Shown here in pieces: positions 1 through 8,595 of a DNA stretch of 64,000 nt. How positions within the stretch are numbered: position 1 is the first letter of the stretch; each line of letters begins with the position of its first letter. The notes below the pieces were generated by a model. It searched no databases. It worked only from the letters and a program-made list of their open reading frames with translations, and was not told the DNA's origin. Origin of the DNA: Pseudomonas viridiflava (GTDB lineage Bacteria > Pseudomonadota > Gammaproteobacteria > Pseudomonadales > Pseudomonadaceae); NCBI RefSeq assembly GCF_900590885.1, contig NZ_UUON01000001.1, positions 868,001-932,000 of the forward strand. The letters run 5' to 3'. The position numbers and the translations under genes are program-made.

Positions 1-223
1 CTTGCTCGGCGCAGCGGGCGGCATCGAGGCGATCTTCACCGTACTTGCCCTGCGCGATCAGGTCGCCCCGGTGACCCTCAACCTGGAAAACCCCGACACC
101 CTCGCCGACGGCCTCGACCTGCTGCGCGGCGCCGCACGGCCCATGGCGATTGAATACGCGTTGTCCAACGGCTTCGGCTTTGGCGGCGTGAATGCCAGCG
201 TGCTGTTCCGCCGCTGGCAGTAG
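1..223 (+). CDS. Beta-ketoacyl-ACP synthase II-like protein, 3' end only
   Basis: This is the last 73 residues of a thiolase-fold ketoacyl synthase; the gene begins before the window. The segment opens with LGAAGG, which in this family directly follows the second catalytic histidine, and near the end has the glycine-rich NGFGFGGVNAS loop that closes FabF/KAS-II proteins. The Cys-His-His residues themselves lie outside the window. The fold elongates acyl-ACP with malonyl-ACP in the cytoplasm. Whether this is the housekeeping FabF or a paralogue (FabF2 or a secondary-metabolite KAS) cannot be decided from the tail. Stop TAG at 221-223. Confidence 0.85.
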   Translation, partial: LLGAAGGIEAIFTVLALRDQVAPVTLNLENPDTLADGLDLLRGAARPMAIEYALSNGFGFGGVNASVLFRRWQ

Positions 224-249
224 TTTGCCCCTGAGTTGATTTTCGGGGA

Positions 250-292
250 CCATGGGCGCCTTTCCGAACCTGCCAACCAGAGGCGCCCATGG
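250..292 (+). promoter_or_regulatory. Perfect 12-bp inverted repeat enclosing the ridA ribosome-binding site and start codon
   Basis: ccatgggcgcct at 250-261 is the exact reverse complement of aggcgcccatgg at 281-292, with a 19-nt loop between them. The right arm contains the purine-rich GAGG (280-283) and the ATG (289-291) of the RidA gene. In mRNA the repeat could fold so that the start site is paired. This is what the sequence shows; translational control is an inference. There is no T-run, so an intrinsic terminator is unlikely. Confidence 0.6.
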
Positions 293-669
293 CCAACCAC
301 GACCTGCAGTACACCCCCGACCCGGATGCCGATTCGATTTCCTCCGACGTAATCGGCTTCAACGGCATCCTGGTTTCCACCCAGATCCCGACCCGTGCCG
401 ACGGCAGCCTGGAACTGGGCGACATCACCGCGCAAAGCGAATGCACCCTGCAAGCGCTGAAAGTTGCCCTGGAAAAGGCCGGCAGTTCCATGGACCGGGT
501 CATGCACCTGACCATTTATCTGACCGATATGGCCGACCGCGGCGCCTTCAACGAGATCTACAAACGCTTCTTCGCCAAGCCCTGGCCCGTGCGCGCGGCA
601 GTTGGCGTTGCCGCATTGGCGGTAGACGGCATGCGCGTAGAAGTCACGGCGATGGCCGCCCAAGCCTGA
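289..669 (+). CDS. RidA family protein (YjgF/YER057c/UK114)
   Basis: 126 residues, the usual length for the family. RidA proteins are cytoplasmic trimers that hydrolyse reactive enamine/imine intermediates (2-aminoacrylate and relatives) released by PLP enzymes. The C-terminal segment has the family pattern with Arg102 in PVRAAVGVAAL, which aligns with the arginine that binds substrate carboxylate in archetypal RidA, and a typical EVTAMA strand ending. It differs from archetypal RidA in the loop around DGMRVEV, so it may be an Rid2-Rid7 paralogue. It lies alone between the synthase and rlhA genes; the start codon sits in a hairpin. Confidence 0.88.
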   Translation: MANHDLQYTPDPDADSISSDVIGFNGILVSTQIPTRADGSLELGDITAQSECTLQALKVALEKAGSSMDRVMHLTIYLTDMADRGAFNEIYKRFFAKPWPVRAAVGVAALAVDGMRVEVTAMAAQA

Positions 670-739
670 AGGGATGCCGGTCAGGCATTTCACGGCTACA
701 ATGCGCGCCTCAACCGTGACAAGCCTGACTAAAAAAACT

Positions 740-2719
740 ATGTCCTTGCCCAAGCACCACCTGGAATTGCTCAGCCCTGCCCGCGATGTTGCCATCGCGC
801 GCGAGGCGATCCTGCATGGCGCCGATGCCATCTACATCGGCGGCCCAAGTTTCGGCGCGCGCCATAACGCGTGCAACGACGTGAGCGACATCGCTCAACT
901 GGTCGAATTCGCCCGCCGTTACCACGCCCGCGTGTTCACCACCATCAACACCATCCTGCATGACAACGAACTGGAACCCGCGCGCAAGCTGATCCATCAG
1001 CTTTACGACGCCGGCGTTGACGCGTTGATCGTGCAAGACCTGGGCGTGATGGAACTGGATATCCCGCCGATCGAACTGCACGCCAGCACCCAGACCGATA
1101 TCCGCACCCTGGCCCGCGCCAAGTTTCTCGACCAGGCCGGTTTCTCGCAGTTGGTATTGGCCCGTGAGCTGAACCTGCAAGAGATCCGCGCCATCGCCGA
1201 TGAAACCGAGGCCGCCGTCGAATTCTTCATCCACGGCGCCCTGTGCGTGGCGTTCTCCGGGCAGTGCAATATCTCCCACGCGCAGAACGGCCGCAGCGCC
1301 AACCGTGGCGATTGCTCCCAGGCCTGCCGCCTGCCGTACACCTTGAAAGACGACCAGGGCCGCGTCGTGGCCTTTGAAAAGCACCTGCTGTCGATGAAAG
1401 ACAACAACCAGAGCGCCAACATCCGCGCGCTGGTCGAAGCCGGCGTGCGCTCGTTCAAGATCGAAGGCCGCTACAAGGACATGGGCTATGTGAAGAACAT
1501 CACCGCCTACTACCGCCAGCGCCTCGACGACGTGCTCGAAGACCGCCCGGACCTGGCCCGCGCCTCCAGTGGGCGCACTGTGCATTTCTTCCTGCCCGAC
1601 CCGGAAAAAACCTTCCACCGTGGCAGCACCGACTATTTCGTCACCGACCGCAAGGTCGACATTGGCGCCTTTGACACCCCGACCTTCACCGGCCTGCCGG
1701 TGGGTGTGGTGGAAAAAGCCGGCAAGCGTGACCTGCAAGTGATCACCCATGAGCCGCTGTCCAACGGCGACGGCCTCAATGTGCTGGTCAAGCGTGAGGT
1801 GGTGGGTTTCCGTGCCAACATCGCCGAAGCCAAGGGCGAGTTCGAGGAAGACGGCCAGAAGCGCTACCGCTACCGCGTCGAGCCAAACGAGATGCCGGCC
1901 GGCCTGCACCAGTTGCGCCCGAACCATCCGCTGAACCGCAACCTCGACCACAACTGGCAACAGGCGCTGCTCAAAACCTCCTCCGAGCGCCGTATCGGCC
2001 TGACCTGGCTCGCCCGCCTGCGTGAAGACCAGCTGGAAGTCACCGCCACCAGCGAAGAAGGCATCAGCGCCAGCGTCACCCTGCCCGGCCCGTTCGGCGT
2101 GGCCAACAAACCGGAACAGGCCCTGGACACCCTGCGCGACTTGCTCGGCCAACTGGGTACCACCGAATACCACGCGACGAACATCGCGCTGGATGCGCCG
2201 CAGGCGTTCTTCATTCCCAACTCGCAGCTCAAGGCATTGCGCCGCGAAGTGATCGAAGCCCTGACCGCCGCCCGCGTAGCTCAGCACCCGCGTGGCGGGC
2301 GCAAGGCCGAAACCACGCCACCGCCGGTGTACCCGGAAGCGCACCTGTCGTTCCTGGCCAACGTCTACAACCAGAAGGCCCGCGACTTCTACTACCGTCA
2401 CGGCGTCAAGTTGATCGACGCGGCCTTCGAAGCCCATGAAGAAACCGGCGAAGTGCCGGTGATGATCACCAAGCACTGCCTGCGTTTCTCGTTCAACCTG
2501 TGCCCTAAACAGGCCAAGGGCGTGACGGGGGTGAAAACCAAGGTCGCGCCGATGCAGTTGATCCATGGCGACGAAGTGCTGACCTTGAAGTTCGACTGCA
2601 AGCCGTGCGAGATGCATGTGGTGGGCAAGATCAAGGGGCATATCCTCGGCCTGCCGCAGCCAGGCAGTACGGTGGAGCATTTCAACCCGGAAAACATCAT
2701 CTTCCAGGGTACGCACTAG
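740..2719 (+). CDS. rlhA: U32 family protein, RlhA-type 23S rRNA C2501 hydroxylase
   Basis: 659 residues from the ATG at 740; a longer in-frame reading from 674 is possible but MSLPKHHLELLSPARD matches the usual N-terminus. The family signature is present as EFFIHGALCVAFSGQCNIS followed by NRGDCSQACRLPY, giving the cysteine cluster characteristic of U32 proteins. The length and C-terminal extension with extra cysteines (CLRFSFNLC, CKPCEMH) match E. coli RlhA (formerly YdcP), which makes 5-hydroxycytidine at 23S rRNA position 2501 using prephenate-dependent chemistry. Databases often call it peptidase U32, but no protease role is implied here. It converges with the EamA transporter gene, overlapping by 23 bp. 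Confidence 0.85.
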   Translation: MSLPKHHLELLSPARDVAIAREAILHGADAIYIGGPSFGARHNACNDVSDIAQLVEFARRYHARVFTTINTILHDNELEPARKLIHQLYDAGVDALIVQDLGVMELDIPPIELHASTQTDIRTLARAKFLDQAGFSQLVLARELNLQEIRAIADETEAAVEFFIHGALCVAFSGQCNISHAQNGRSANRGDCSQACRLPYTLKDDQGRVVAFEKHLLSMKDNNQSANIRALVEAGVRSFKIEGRYKDMGYVKNITAYYRQRLDDVLEDRPDLARASSGRTVHFFLPDPEKTFHRGSTDYFVTDRKVDIGAFDTPTFTGLPVGVVEKAGKRDLQVITHEPLSNGDGLNVLVKREVVGFRANIAEAKGEFEEDGQKRYRYRVEPNEMPAGLHQLRPNHPLNRNLDHNWQQALLKTSSERRIGLTWLARLREDQLEVTATSEEGISASVTLPGPFGVANKPEQALDTLRDLLGQLGTTEYHATNIALDAPQAFFIPNSQLKALRREVIEALTAARVAQHPRGGRKAETTPPPVYPEAHLSFLANVYNQKARDFYYRHGVKLIDAAFEAHEETGEVPVMITKHCLRFSFNLCPKQAKGVTGVKTKVAPMQLIHGDEVLTLKFDCKPCEMHVVGKIKGHILGLPQPGSTVEHFNPENIIFQGTH

Positions 2720-3599
2720 CCTTTGGGGAGCGGGGCCACCACCAGCCCCGCTGCAACCCGGCTGCCGCCAGCAGGATCGCCGCCACACCCAGCCATTGCA
2801 GCCAACCCAGGCGATGGCCAAAGGCAATCCAGTCCACAAGAATCGCCGCAATCGGGTAGATAAACGACAGCGCGCCCGTTAGGGCCGTCGGCAGTTTCTG
2901 GATCGCGCCGTACAACAACACGTACATTAAACCGGTGTGCACCACGCCAAGCGTCACCAAGGCTGCCCAGGCATTGGTCGATTCAGGCAGGCTGTTCCAG
3001 GGCACCAACGGCGCCAGCAATACCGCGCCGGTGCTCACCTGGATCAACGCCAGCAAGTGCGGCGGCACTGCTTTCAGACGTTTGATGATCAGCGCCGCAA
3101 TCGCGTAGAGGAACGCCGCGCCCAACGCCAACGCGATGCCTGCCAGGTAATCGTCACCGGTGGGTTGATCGCCATGGGCCGTGACAATCGCCAACATGCC
3201 CATAAAGGCCACGCCCAGCCACGCGAGTTTTTGCACGGTGATCCTTTCACCCAGAAACACCGCCGCCAGCAGCACCAGCATGAACGGCTGGACGTTGTAC
3301 ACCGCCGTGCTGATGGCGATGGACGCGCGCGAGTAAGACTCGAACAGCAGCAGCCAATTGCCGACGATGGCCACGCCGCTGAGCATCGCCAGGCCCAACT
3401 TGGCCCAACTGAGCAGGTCCAGCCGCAGGTAACCCAACAGCGCGCACACCAGCAACAGCGTCAACGCGCCGATCACGCAGCGCCAGAACACCACTTCGAT
3501 CACCGATACGCCCGACACCAGCACAAACCAGCCAATGGTGCCCGATATCAGCATCGCGGCGACCATTTCCCACGACCCGCGACGGATGGATGTGTCCAT
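2697..3599 (-). CDS. EamA/DMT family transporter
   Basis: 300 residues with ten hydrophobic segments arranged as two EamA repeats, as in drug/metabolite exporters of the inner membrane. The ATG at 3599 is preceded by a purine-rich stretch and leads directly into the first membrane helix after RRGSW. The substrate is not predictable from sequence; members export amino acids, purines or toxic metabolites. It is divergent from an Lrp/AsnC regulator with a 109-bp shared intergenic region, an arrangement common for amino-acid exporters controlled by the adjacent Lrp-type protein. Confidence 0.88.
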   Translation of the reverse strand: MDTSIRRGSWEMVAAMLISGTIGWFVLVSGVSVIEVVFWRCVIGALTLLLVCALLGYLRLDLLSWAKLGLAMLSGVAIVGNWLLLFESYSRASIAISTAVYNVQPFMLVLLAAVFLGERITVQKLAWLGVAFMGMLAIVTAHGDQPTGDDYLAGIALALGAAFLYAIAALIIKRLKAVPPHLLALIQVSTGAVLLAPLVPWNSLPESTNAWAALVTLGVVHTGLMYVLLYGAIQKLPTALTGALSFIYPIAAILVDWIAFGHRLGWLQWLGVAAILLAAAGLQRGWWWPRSPKASAYPGR

Positions 3600-3708
3600 G
3601 TTTCATGCTCCTCAAGTGAGGCACAAGTATGGCAATCTGGCGGGCAGCGGCTCCAGCGCCTAAAAAAGGCCGGCGAGCCAAATCACCTTTATTAATTAGG
3701 CGCAGAGC

Positions 3709-4152
3709 ATGATTGACACCATCGACCAGCAACTCATCGCCGCCTTGATGGACGACTCGCGGCTGTCGCTCAAGGCCTTGGCGGGCATCACCGGGCTGTC
3801 CTCGCCAAGCGTTGGCGAGCGCTTGCGCCGTCTCGAAGAACGCGGTGTGCTCACCCACTACACCGTCGATATCGACCCCACCCACTTCGGCTACCTGCTG
3901 CAAGCCATCGTGCGCATCCGGCCGTTGCCCGGCAAGTTGCAGGAGGTAGAACGCCAGATCCAGGCCATCCCCGAGTTCACCGAATGCGACAAGGTTACCG
4001 GCGACGACTGCTTTATTGCGCGCCTGCATGTGCGCAGCATGGATCAGTTGGACACCCTGCTCGATCGCCTCAACGCCTATGCCGAAACCAACACTGCCAT
4101 CGTCAAGAAAACCCCGGTAAAACGCCGCCTGCCGCCGCTGGCCGACAGCTGA
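3709..4152 (+). CDS. Lrp/AsnC family transcriptional regulator
   Basis: 147 residues. N-terminal winged HTH (about 1-60, LIAALMDDSRLSLKALAGITGLSSPSVGERLRRLE in pieces) followed by an AsnC/RAM ligand domain (about 65-140) with the typical FTECDKVTGDDCFIARL core. Such proteins form octamers that sense amino acids. The divergent EamA gene is the obvious target. An AT-rich imperfect palindrome at 3686-3700 lies just upstream of the start and could be an operator. Convergent with the xylulokinase gene, with only 7 bp between the stops. Confidence 0.9.
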   Translation: MIDTIDQQLIAALMDDSRLSLKALAGITGLSSPSVGERLRRLEERGVLTHYTVDIDPTHFGYLLQAIVRIRPLPGKLQEVERQIQAIPEFTECDKVTGDDCFIARLHVRSMDQLDTLLDRLNAYAETNTAIVKKTPVKRRLPPLADS

Positions 4153-4159
4153 TCACCCA

Positions 4160-5620
4160 TCAGCCGTGCAGCGCCTGTGCCGCGCCCAGCAGCCCCTGGA
4201 ACTTGCCATACCGCGCCTGCAGCAGCGTGTGTTGCGCCGCATCCGGCAGGTACCGCGCCTTCACCGGCATACCTGCCAACGAAGCCACGCCTATCGCCAT
4301 AAACCCCAGCTTGGCTGCCCCGACACACGCGCTCAACTCGCTACCGTGCAAGGTGAAGATTTCCCGTTGCAGGATATTTGCCAGCAACTGCGCCCAATAC
4401 TCACTGCGCGCGCCGCCGCCCACCAGGGCGCATGAGGTCACATCCGCGCCGGTCGATTGCACCGCGCGCAACGCGTCGAGCAGGCCAAAACCCACGCCTT
4501 CCATCACCGCATAACCAAGCATGGCTGGCGTGCAATCATGGCCCAGGCCCATAAAGCCGCCGCGCAGCAACGGGTCGTTATGGGGCGTGCGCTCGCCGGC
4601 GAGGTATGGCAGAAACAACGGTGTGTCCAATGGCACGGGTTGGCTGATCGGCAATTGCGTCTGTACGTGGTCCAGCAGGGTTTGCTCGTCCGGCGTGCCG
4701 GTCAGCCGCGTGACCCAGCGCAGGCAACTGGCGCCGGCCAGCATGGCGCCCATGGTGTACCAGCGGTTGGGCAGCGCGTGGCAAAAGCTGTGCACCGCGC
4801 TGGCCGGGTTGCCGGCCTCGTGGTCGGTGACCGCGACAATCGCCGCGCTGGTGCCCAGGGTGATAAACCCGTCGCCGGCATTGATGGCGCCGATGCCCAC
4901 CGCCGCCACCGGGTTATCACCGCCACCGCCGGCAATCACCACCTCGGGCGACAGGCCCAGGCGTGCCGCAGCGCTTGTATTGAGCGCCGCACTGACCGCG
5001 CCGCCCTCCACCAGGCGAGGCATCTGCTGGAGTGTCAGGCCCGTGGCGTGCAGCATCGGGCTGAACCACTCACGCTGCGCCACGTCCAGCCACAAGGTGC
5101 CGGCCGCGTCGGACATTTCGCTGATGCGCTCGCCACTCAGGCACAGGCGCAGGTAATCCTTGGGCGACAGCACGCAGTCAATCGCCGCGAACACCTCGGG
5201 TTCGTGGCGTTGCAGCCACAGCAGTTTCGGCGCAGTCAGCCCGGCCATCGGCAAGCTGCCGGTGACCTCGGCAAAGCCCACGCCGAGGGCCTCAGCCTCG
5301 GCCATGGCGCGCGAGTCGTCCCACAGGATCGCCGGGTACAACACCCGGTCGTCGTCGCCCAGCAGCACCGCGCCGTGCATCTGCCCGGACAGGCCGATGC
5401 ACGCCACACGGTCATAGGCATCGTGGGCGCGCAGTTGGTCGAGTGCCTGCAGGCAGGCTTGCCACCAGTCTTGCGGTGCCTGCTCGGACCAGCCGCTGTG
5501 GCGCCGCGACACGTTCAGGCGCACACCGGCGTGGGACAGCACGCTGCCGTCTGCATCCATGAGGATGGCCTTGAGTTCCGAGGTACCGAGGTCGATGCCG
5601 AGGGATACAGGAGAGTTCAT
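4160..5620 (-). CDS. xylB: Xylulokinase-type FGGY carbohydrate kinase
   Basis: 486 residues from the ATG at 5620. An in-frame start at 5650 would run into the regulator gene upstream. N-terminal ATP-phosphate loop GIDLGTSELKAILMD, substrate motif GLSGQMHGAVLL with ILWDDSRA, and the C-terminal GGGARSEYWAQLLAN are diagnostic of FGGY kinases and fit D-xylulose kinases best (D-xylulose + ATP to xylulose 5-phosphate). Last gene of the leftward sugar operon, 16 bp after the LacI gene. No isomerase or polyol dehydrogenase is encoded alongside it, so how xylulose arises is unclear. Confidence 0.88.
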   Translation of the reverse strand: MNSPVSLGIDLGTSELKAILMDADGSVLSHAGVRLNVSRRHSGWSEQAPQDWWQACLQALDQLRAHDAYDRVACIGLSGQMHGAVLLGDDDRVLYPAILWDDSRAMAEAEALGVGFAEVTGSLPMAGLTAPKLLWLQRHEPEVFAAIDCVLSPKDYLRLCLSGERISEMSDAAGTLWLDVAQREWFSPMLHATGLTLQQMPRLVEGGAVSAALNTSAAARLGLSPEVVIAGGGGDNPVAAVGIGAINAGDGFITLGTSAAIVAVTDHEAGNPASAVHSFCHALPNRWYTMGAMLAGASCLRWVTRLTGTPDEQTLLDHVQTQLPISQPVPLDTPLFLPYLAGERTPHNDPLLRGGFMGLGHDCTPAMLGYAVMEGVGFGLLDALRAVQSTGADVTSCALVGGGARSEYWAQLLANILQREIFTLHGSELSACVGAAKLGFMAIGVASLAGMPVKARYLPDAAQHTLLQARYGKFQGLLGAAQALHG

Positions 5621-5636
5621 ACGCAGGTCATTCCAA

Positions 5637-6629
5637 TCAGAGACAGCCACATGAATTACGCACTTGCAGGGTCGGCGCCAGGCGCACGCTGCGGGCCGGC
5701 GCCGTTGGCAAGGCCATGCGCTGCAGCAACAGCTCGACCGCTTGCGCGCCCAACGCCTGCACGGGCTGGGCGATCAAGGTCAGGCGCGGGACAAAAAAAT
5801 CTGCCCAGTCAAAATCATCGAAACCCACCAGAGCCATCTGCCCCGGTACGTCGAGTTGCGCGTCACGCAAAGCGTGCATCGCACCGAGGGTCATCAGGTT
5901 GTTACCGGCCATGATCGCCGTCGGCGGGGCTGCCAGGCCCAGCAACTGCACCGTGGCCTGCCGTGCCGGCTCGGTGTTGGAGCCGCCGTTCACCAGCAGT
6001 TGCGGATCAAACGCCAACCCCGCCGCCTGCAACGCTGCGCGATAGCCGGCAACGCGCTCGTCCGTGGTACTGAACCCGGTACGCCCGGCGATAAAGCCGA
6101 TGCGCCGATGCCCGTGGCTGATCAAGTGTGCAATCAGGGCCTGGGTGGCCTGGGCATTCTCCACCCCGACCTGATCGAACTGCTCGCTCATCATCCGATC
6201 CACCAGCACCGCAGGCATCTCGTTGGCCTGCAAATACTCCAGGGCCATCGAGCCGTTCGACGGCGCCAGCACAATGCCGTCGACCCGCCGATGATGCAGC
6301 GCCGTGACCACCCGCAGCTCCTGCTCCGGGTCGTCGTGGGTGTCGACAAACAGCATCATGTAGCCGTGTTTGGCGCACGCGGTTTCAATCGCGTGCACCG
6401 TTTCACTGAAGTAATGGTTGGACAGTGCCGAGATCGCCACGCCAATCGTGTTGGTACTGGAGCGGGCCAGCGAGCGCGCCAGGGTGTTGGGGATATACCC
6501 CAACGCCTGGATCGCTTGCTGTACCGCCTGCACCGTGGCCGGGCTGACCTTGCGCGTACCGTTCAATACATGGGACACGGTCGACGCCGACACCCCCGCC
6601 CTGCTTGCCACGTCATCCATGGTGACCAC
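5637..6629 (-). CDS. LacI family transcriptional regulator of the sugar operon
   Basis: 330 residues. N-terminal LacI HTH (TMDDVASRAGVSASTVSHVLNG, hinge helix around TLARSLA) and a periplasmic-binding-protein-like effector domain. A GTG at 6629 has an AGAGGAAA ribosome-binding site at good spacing; an ATG at 6620 is too far from it, so GTG is preferred. It lies inside the operon between the solute-binding protein and the kinase, so it is probably autoregulated through the palindromes at 10190-10203 and 10223-10234. The effector is presumably the transported pentose or its phosphate. Confidence 0.92.
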   Translation of the reverse strand: MVTMDDVASRAGVSASTVSHVLNGTRKVSPATVQAVQQAIQALGYIPNTLARSLARSSTNTIGVAISALSNHYFSETVHAIETACAKHGYMMLFVDTHDDPEQELRVVTALHHRRVDGIVLAPSNGSMALEYLQANEMPAVLVDRMMSEQFDQVGVENAQATQALIAHLISHGHRRIGFIAGRTGFSTTDERVAGYRAALQAAGLAFDPQLLVNGGSNTEPARQATVQLLGLAAPPTAIMAGNNLMTLGAMHALRDAQLDVPGQMALVGFDDFDWADFFVPRLTLIAQPVQALGAQAVELLLQRMALPTAPARSVRLAPTLQVRNSCGCL

Positions 6630-6650
6630 GGCGCGTTTCCTCTCACTGAA

Positions 6651-7583
6651 TCAATGTTTACTCGACCAGCCGCTGTAGGTAGCCACGTTATCGCGGGTGA
6701 TGAGTTTTGGCGTGAGCAGGGTAACCGCTTGGGCCGGGGCTTTGTCGTTGAGGATGTCATTGCCGACGTTCACGGCGGTCTGGGCCATGGCCCATGGGTC
6801 CTGGCTGGACGACGCCTGGATCTGCGTGTCGGTTTTCAGCGCGTTCTCGATATCCGGTGCGCCGTCCACCGAGGTAATGATGATGCCGCTGCGCTTGAGT
6901 TGCTTGGCCGCCAGGTCGCTGCCGATGGCTTGTGGGTCATTGATCGCAAACAGGCCGTCGATTTTCGGGAAGCGCGTGAGGTAACCCTGCATCACGTTCA
7001 GGCCGCCTTCGCGCGAGCCTTTGCCATCCTGGTCGTCGGACAGCACCTTGATATCCGGCGCGCCGGCCAGGGCCGCCTTGCAGCCTTTGACGCGGTCGGT
7101 CACGGCGGTCACTTGCGGGCCGTTCTGGATAATCACATTGCCCTTGCCCGCGAGCTTGTCCACCAGGAACTGGCAGGCCAGCTTGCCGGCTTCGACGTTG
7201 TCGGTCTGCACGGTGGCGTTCACGCCCTTGGCGTCTACGTCCACGGCGACCACGACAATCCCCGCGTCGCGGGCTTTCTTGATCGCCGAGGCCATGGCCG
7301 ACGGGTCGACGGCGTTGATCAGGATCAGGTCGACCTTGGACGAAATGAAGTTATCGATCTGCGAAAACTGCTTGCTCAAGTCATAGTCGGCCGACACCGA
7401 GGTGACCTTGACGTTGGGGTTCAGCTCCTTGGCCCGGGCGCTGGCGCCATCGGCCAGGGTCACGAAGTACGGGTTGCCCAGCGAGCCCATGCTGATGCCG
7501 AGGGCTTTGAGCTCACGGGCTTCGACGACTTGGGACATCAGGGCTGCCAAGGCAATAACGGGAAAGATACGTTTGAAGTTCAT
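6651..7583 (-). CDS. Sugar ABC transporter periplasmic binding protein (RbsB type)
   Basis: 310 residues from the ATG at 7583, behind a GAGAGA Shine-Dalgarno. Signal peptide MNFKRIFPVIALAALMSQVVEA, then a type I periplasmic binding fold with LGISMGSLGNPYFVTLADG and DLILINAVDPSAM typical of the ribose/xylose/galactose group. Delivers a sugar to the RbsC-type permease in the same operon. Pairing with a xylulokinase suggests a pentose or pentulose ligand, but the residues seen do not decide which. Confidence 0.9.
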   Translation of the reverse strand: MNFKRIFPVIALAALMSQVVEARELKALGISMGSLGNPYFVTLADGASARAKELNPNVKVTSVSADYDLSKQFSQIDNFISSKVDLILINAVDPSAMASAIKKARDAGIVVVAVDVDAKGVNATVQTDNVEAGKLACQFLVDKLAGKGNVIIQNGPQVTAVTDRVKGCKAALAGAPDIKVLSDDQDGKGSREGGLNVMQGYLTRFPKIDGLFAINDPQAIGSDLAAKQLKRSGIIITSVDGAPDIENALKTDTQIQASSSQDPWAMAQTAVNVGNDILNDKAPAQAVTLLTPKLITRDNVATYSGWSSKH

Positions 7584-7617
7584 GCCGGTCTCTCTTGTGA
7601 TTGTTGTTGGAGTGAAA

Positions 7618-8595
7618 TCAGGTCCGGGCCCCGGACTGGCGATAGCGATCCAGCGCGACCGCGCCAATGATCACGATGCCCTTGATGATGTATTGCCAGA
7701 TATCCGACACCCCCAGCAGCACCAGGCCGTTGGTAAGCACCGCGATAATCAGTGCGCCGATCAGCGTGCCGCCGATGGTGCCGACGCCGCCGGTAAAACT
7801 GGTGCCGCCGAGGATCACCGCGGCAATCGCGTCCAGCTCGTAGGACTGCCCGAGTTGCAGGCCATTGGCGGCGAACAGGCGCGACGCGCTCATCACCGCG
7901 CCCAGCCCGGCCAACGCACCGGACATCGCGTAGACAAACAGCAGCACCTTCCACACCTTGATCCCCGACAGCCGCGCGGCCTCCGGGTTGCCGCCCACCG
8001 AGTAGATCTGCACGCCCATCACCGTGCGGCGCAGGATGAACCACGACAGCGCCACCACCGCCACGGCGATCACCACCAGCCAGGGCACGCCGAGTATTGA
8101 GTCATTGCCGATAAACGCGAACGGCAGGTCGGGGTTGAACACGGTTTTGTCGTCGGCCAACAGCCGCGCCAACCCGCGCATGGCGGTCAGCGCGCCGAGG
8201 GTGACGATAAACGGCGGCAGGCGCATAAAGGCAATCAACCCGCCGTTGACCAGGCCCAGCAACAGGCCAAAGCCGATCCCGGCGGCAATCCCGAACATGC
8301 CGAACTGCGGCGACATCGACGCCTGCAACGCCACCACCGCCGACGCGGCGAGGATCGCGCCCACCGACAGGTCGATGCCCGCCGTAAGGATCACAAAGGT
8401 CATGCCCGCCGCCAGTACCACGTTCACCGAGGCCTGCTGGGTGATGATCGACAGGTTCTGTACGGTCAGAAAGTTCTCGCTGGCCAGGGCAAAGCCCACC
8501 AGCAGCAAGACCAGCACCGGCAGCATGCCGACCGTGCGCATCAGTTCGCGTACGCGCTCGGCCTTGCCAGTTGTTGCAATCATCGAATCAGCCAT
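7618..8595 (-). CDS. Sugar ABC transporter permease (RbsC type)
   Basis: 325 residues from the ATG at 8595, which overlaps the end of the ATPase gene by 8 bp; an ATG four codons later (8583) is also possible. Multiple hydrophobic helices and the family signature [12 protein letters not shown] with [17 protein letters not shown], the cytoplasmic loop that contacts the ATPase. It forms the inner-membrane channel with the neighbouring RbsA-type ATPase and RbsB-type binding protein. Confidence 0.9.
   Translation of the reverse strand: MADSMIATTGKAERVRELMRTVGMLPVLVLLLVGFALASENFLTVQNLSIITQQASVNVVLAAGMTFVILTAGIDLSVGAILAASAVVALQASMSPQFGMFGIAAGIGFGLLLGLVNGGLIAFMRLPPFIVTLGALTAMRGLARLLADDKTVFNPDLPFAFIGNDSILGVPWLVVIAVAVVALSWFILRRTVMGVQIYSVGGNPEAARLSGIKVWKVLLFVYAMSGALAGLGAVMSASRLFAANGLQLGQSYELDAIAAVILGGTSFTGGVGTIGGTLIGALIIAVLTNGLVLLGVSDIWQYIIKGIVIIGAVALDRYRQSGART

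Noticed and set aside
710..2851. Long minus-strand open frame opposite rlhA
   Set aside because: High-GC shadow of a well-supported gene; Val/Gly/Gln/His-rich product with no motif.
5664..7670. 668-residue plus-strand open frame opposite the LacI and binding-protein genes
   Set aside because: Shadow frame with His/Arg/Gln-rich composition spanning two real genes and their gap.
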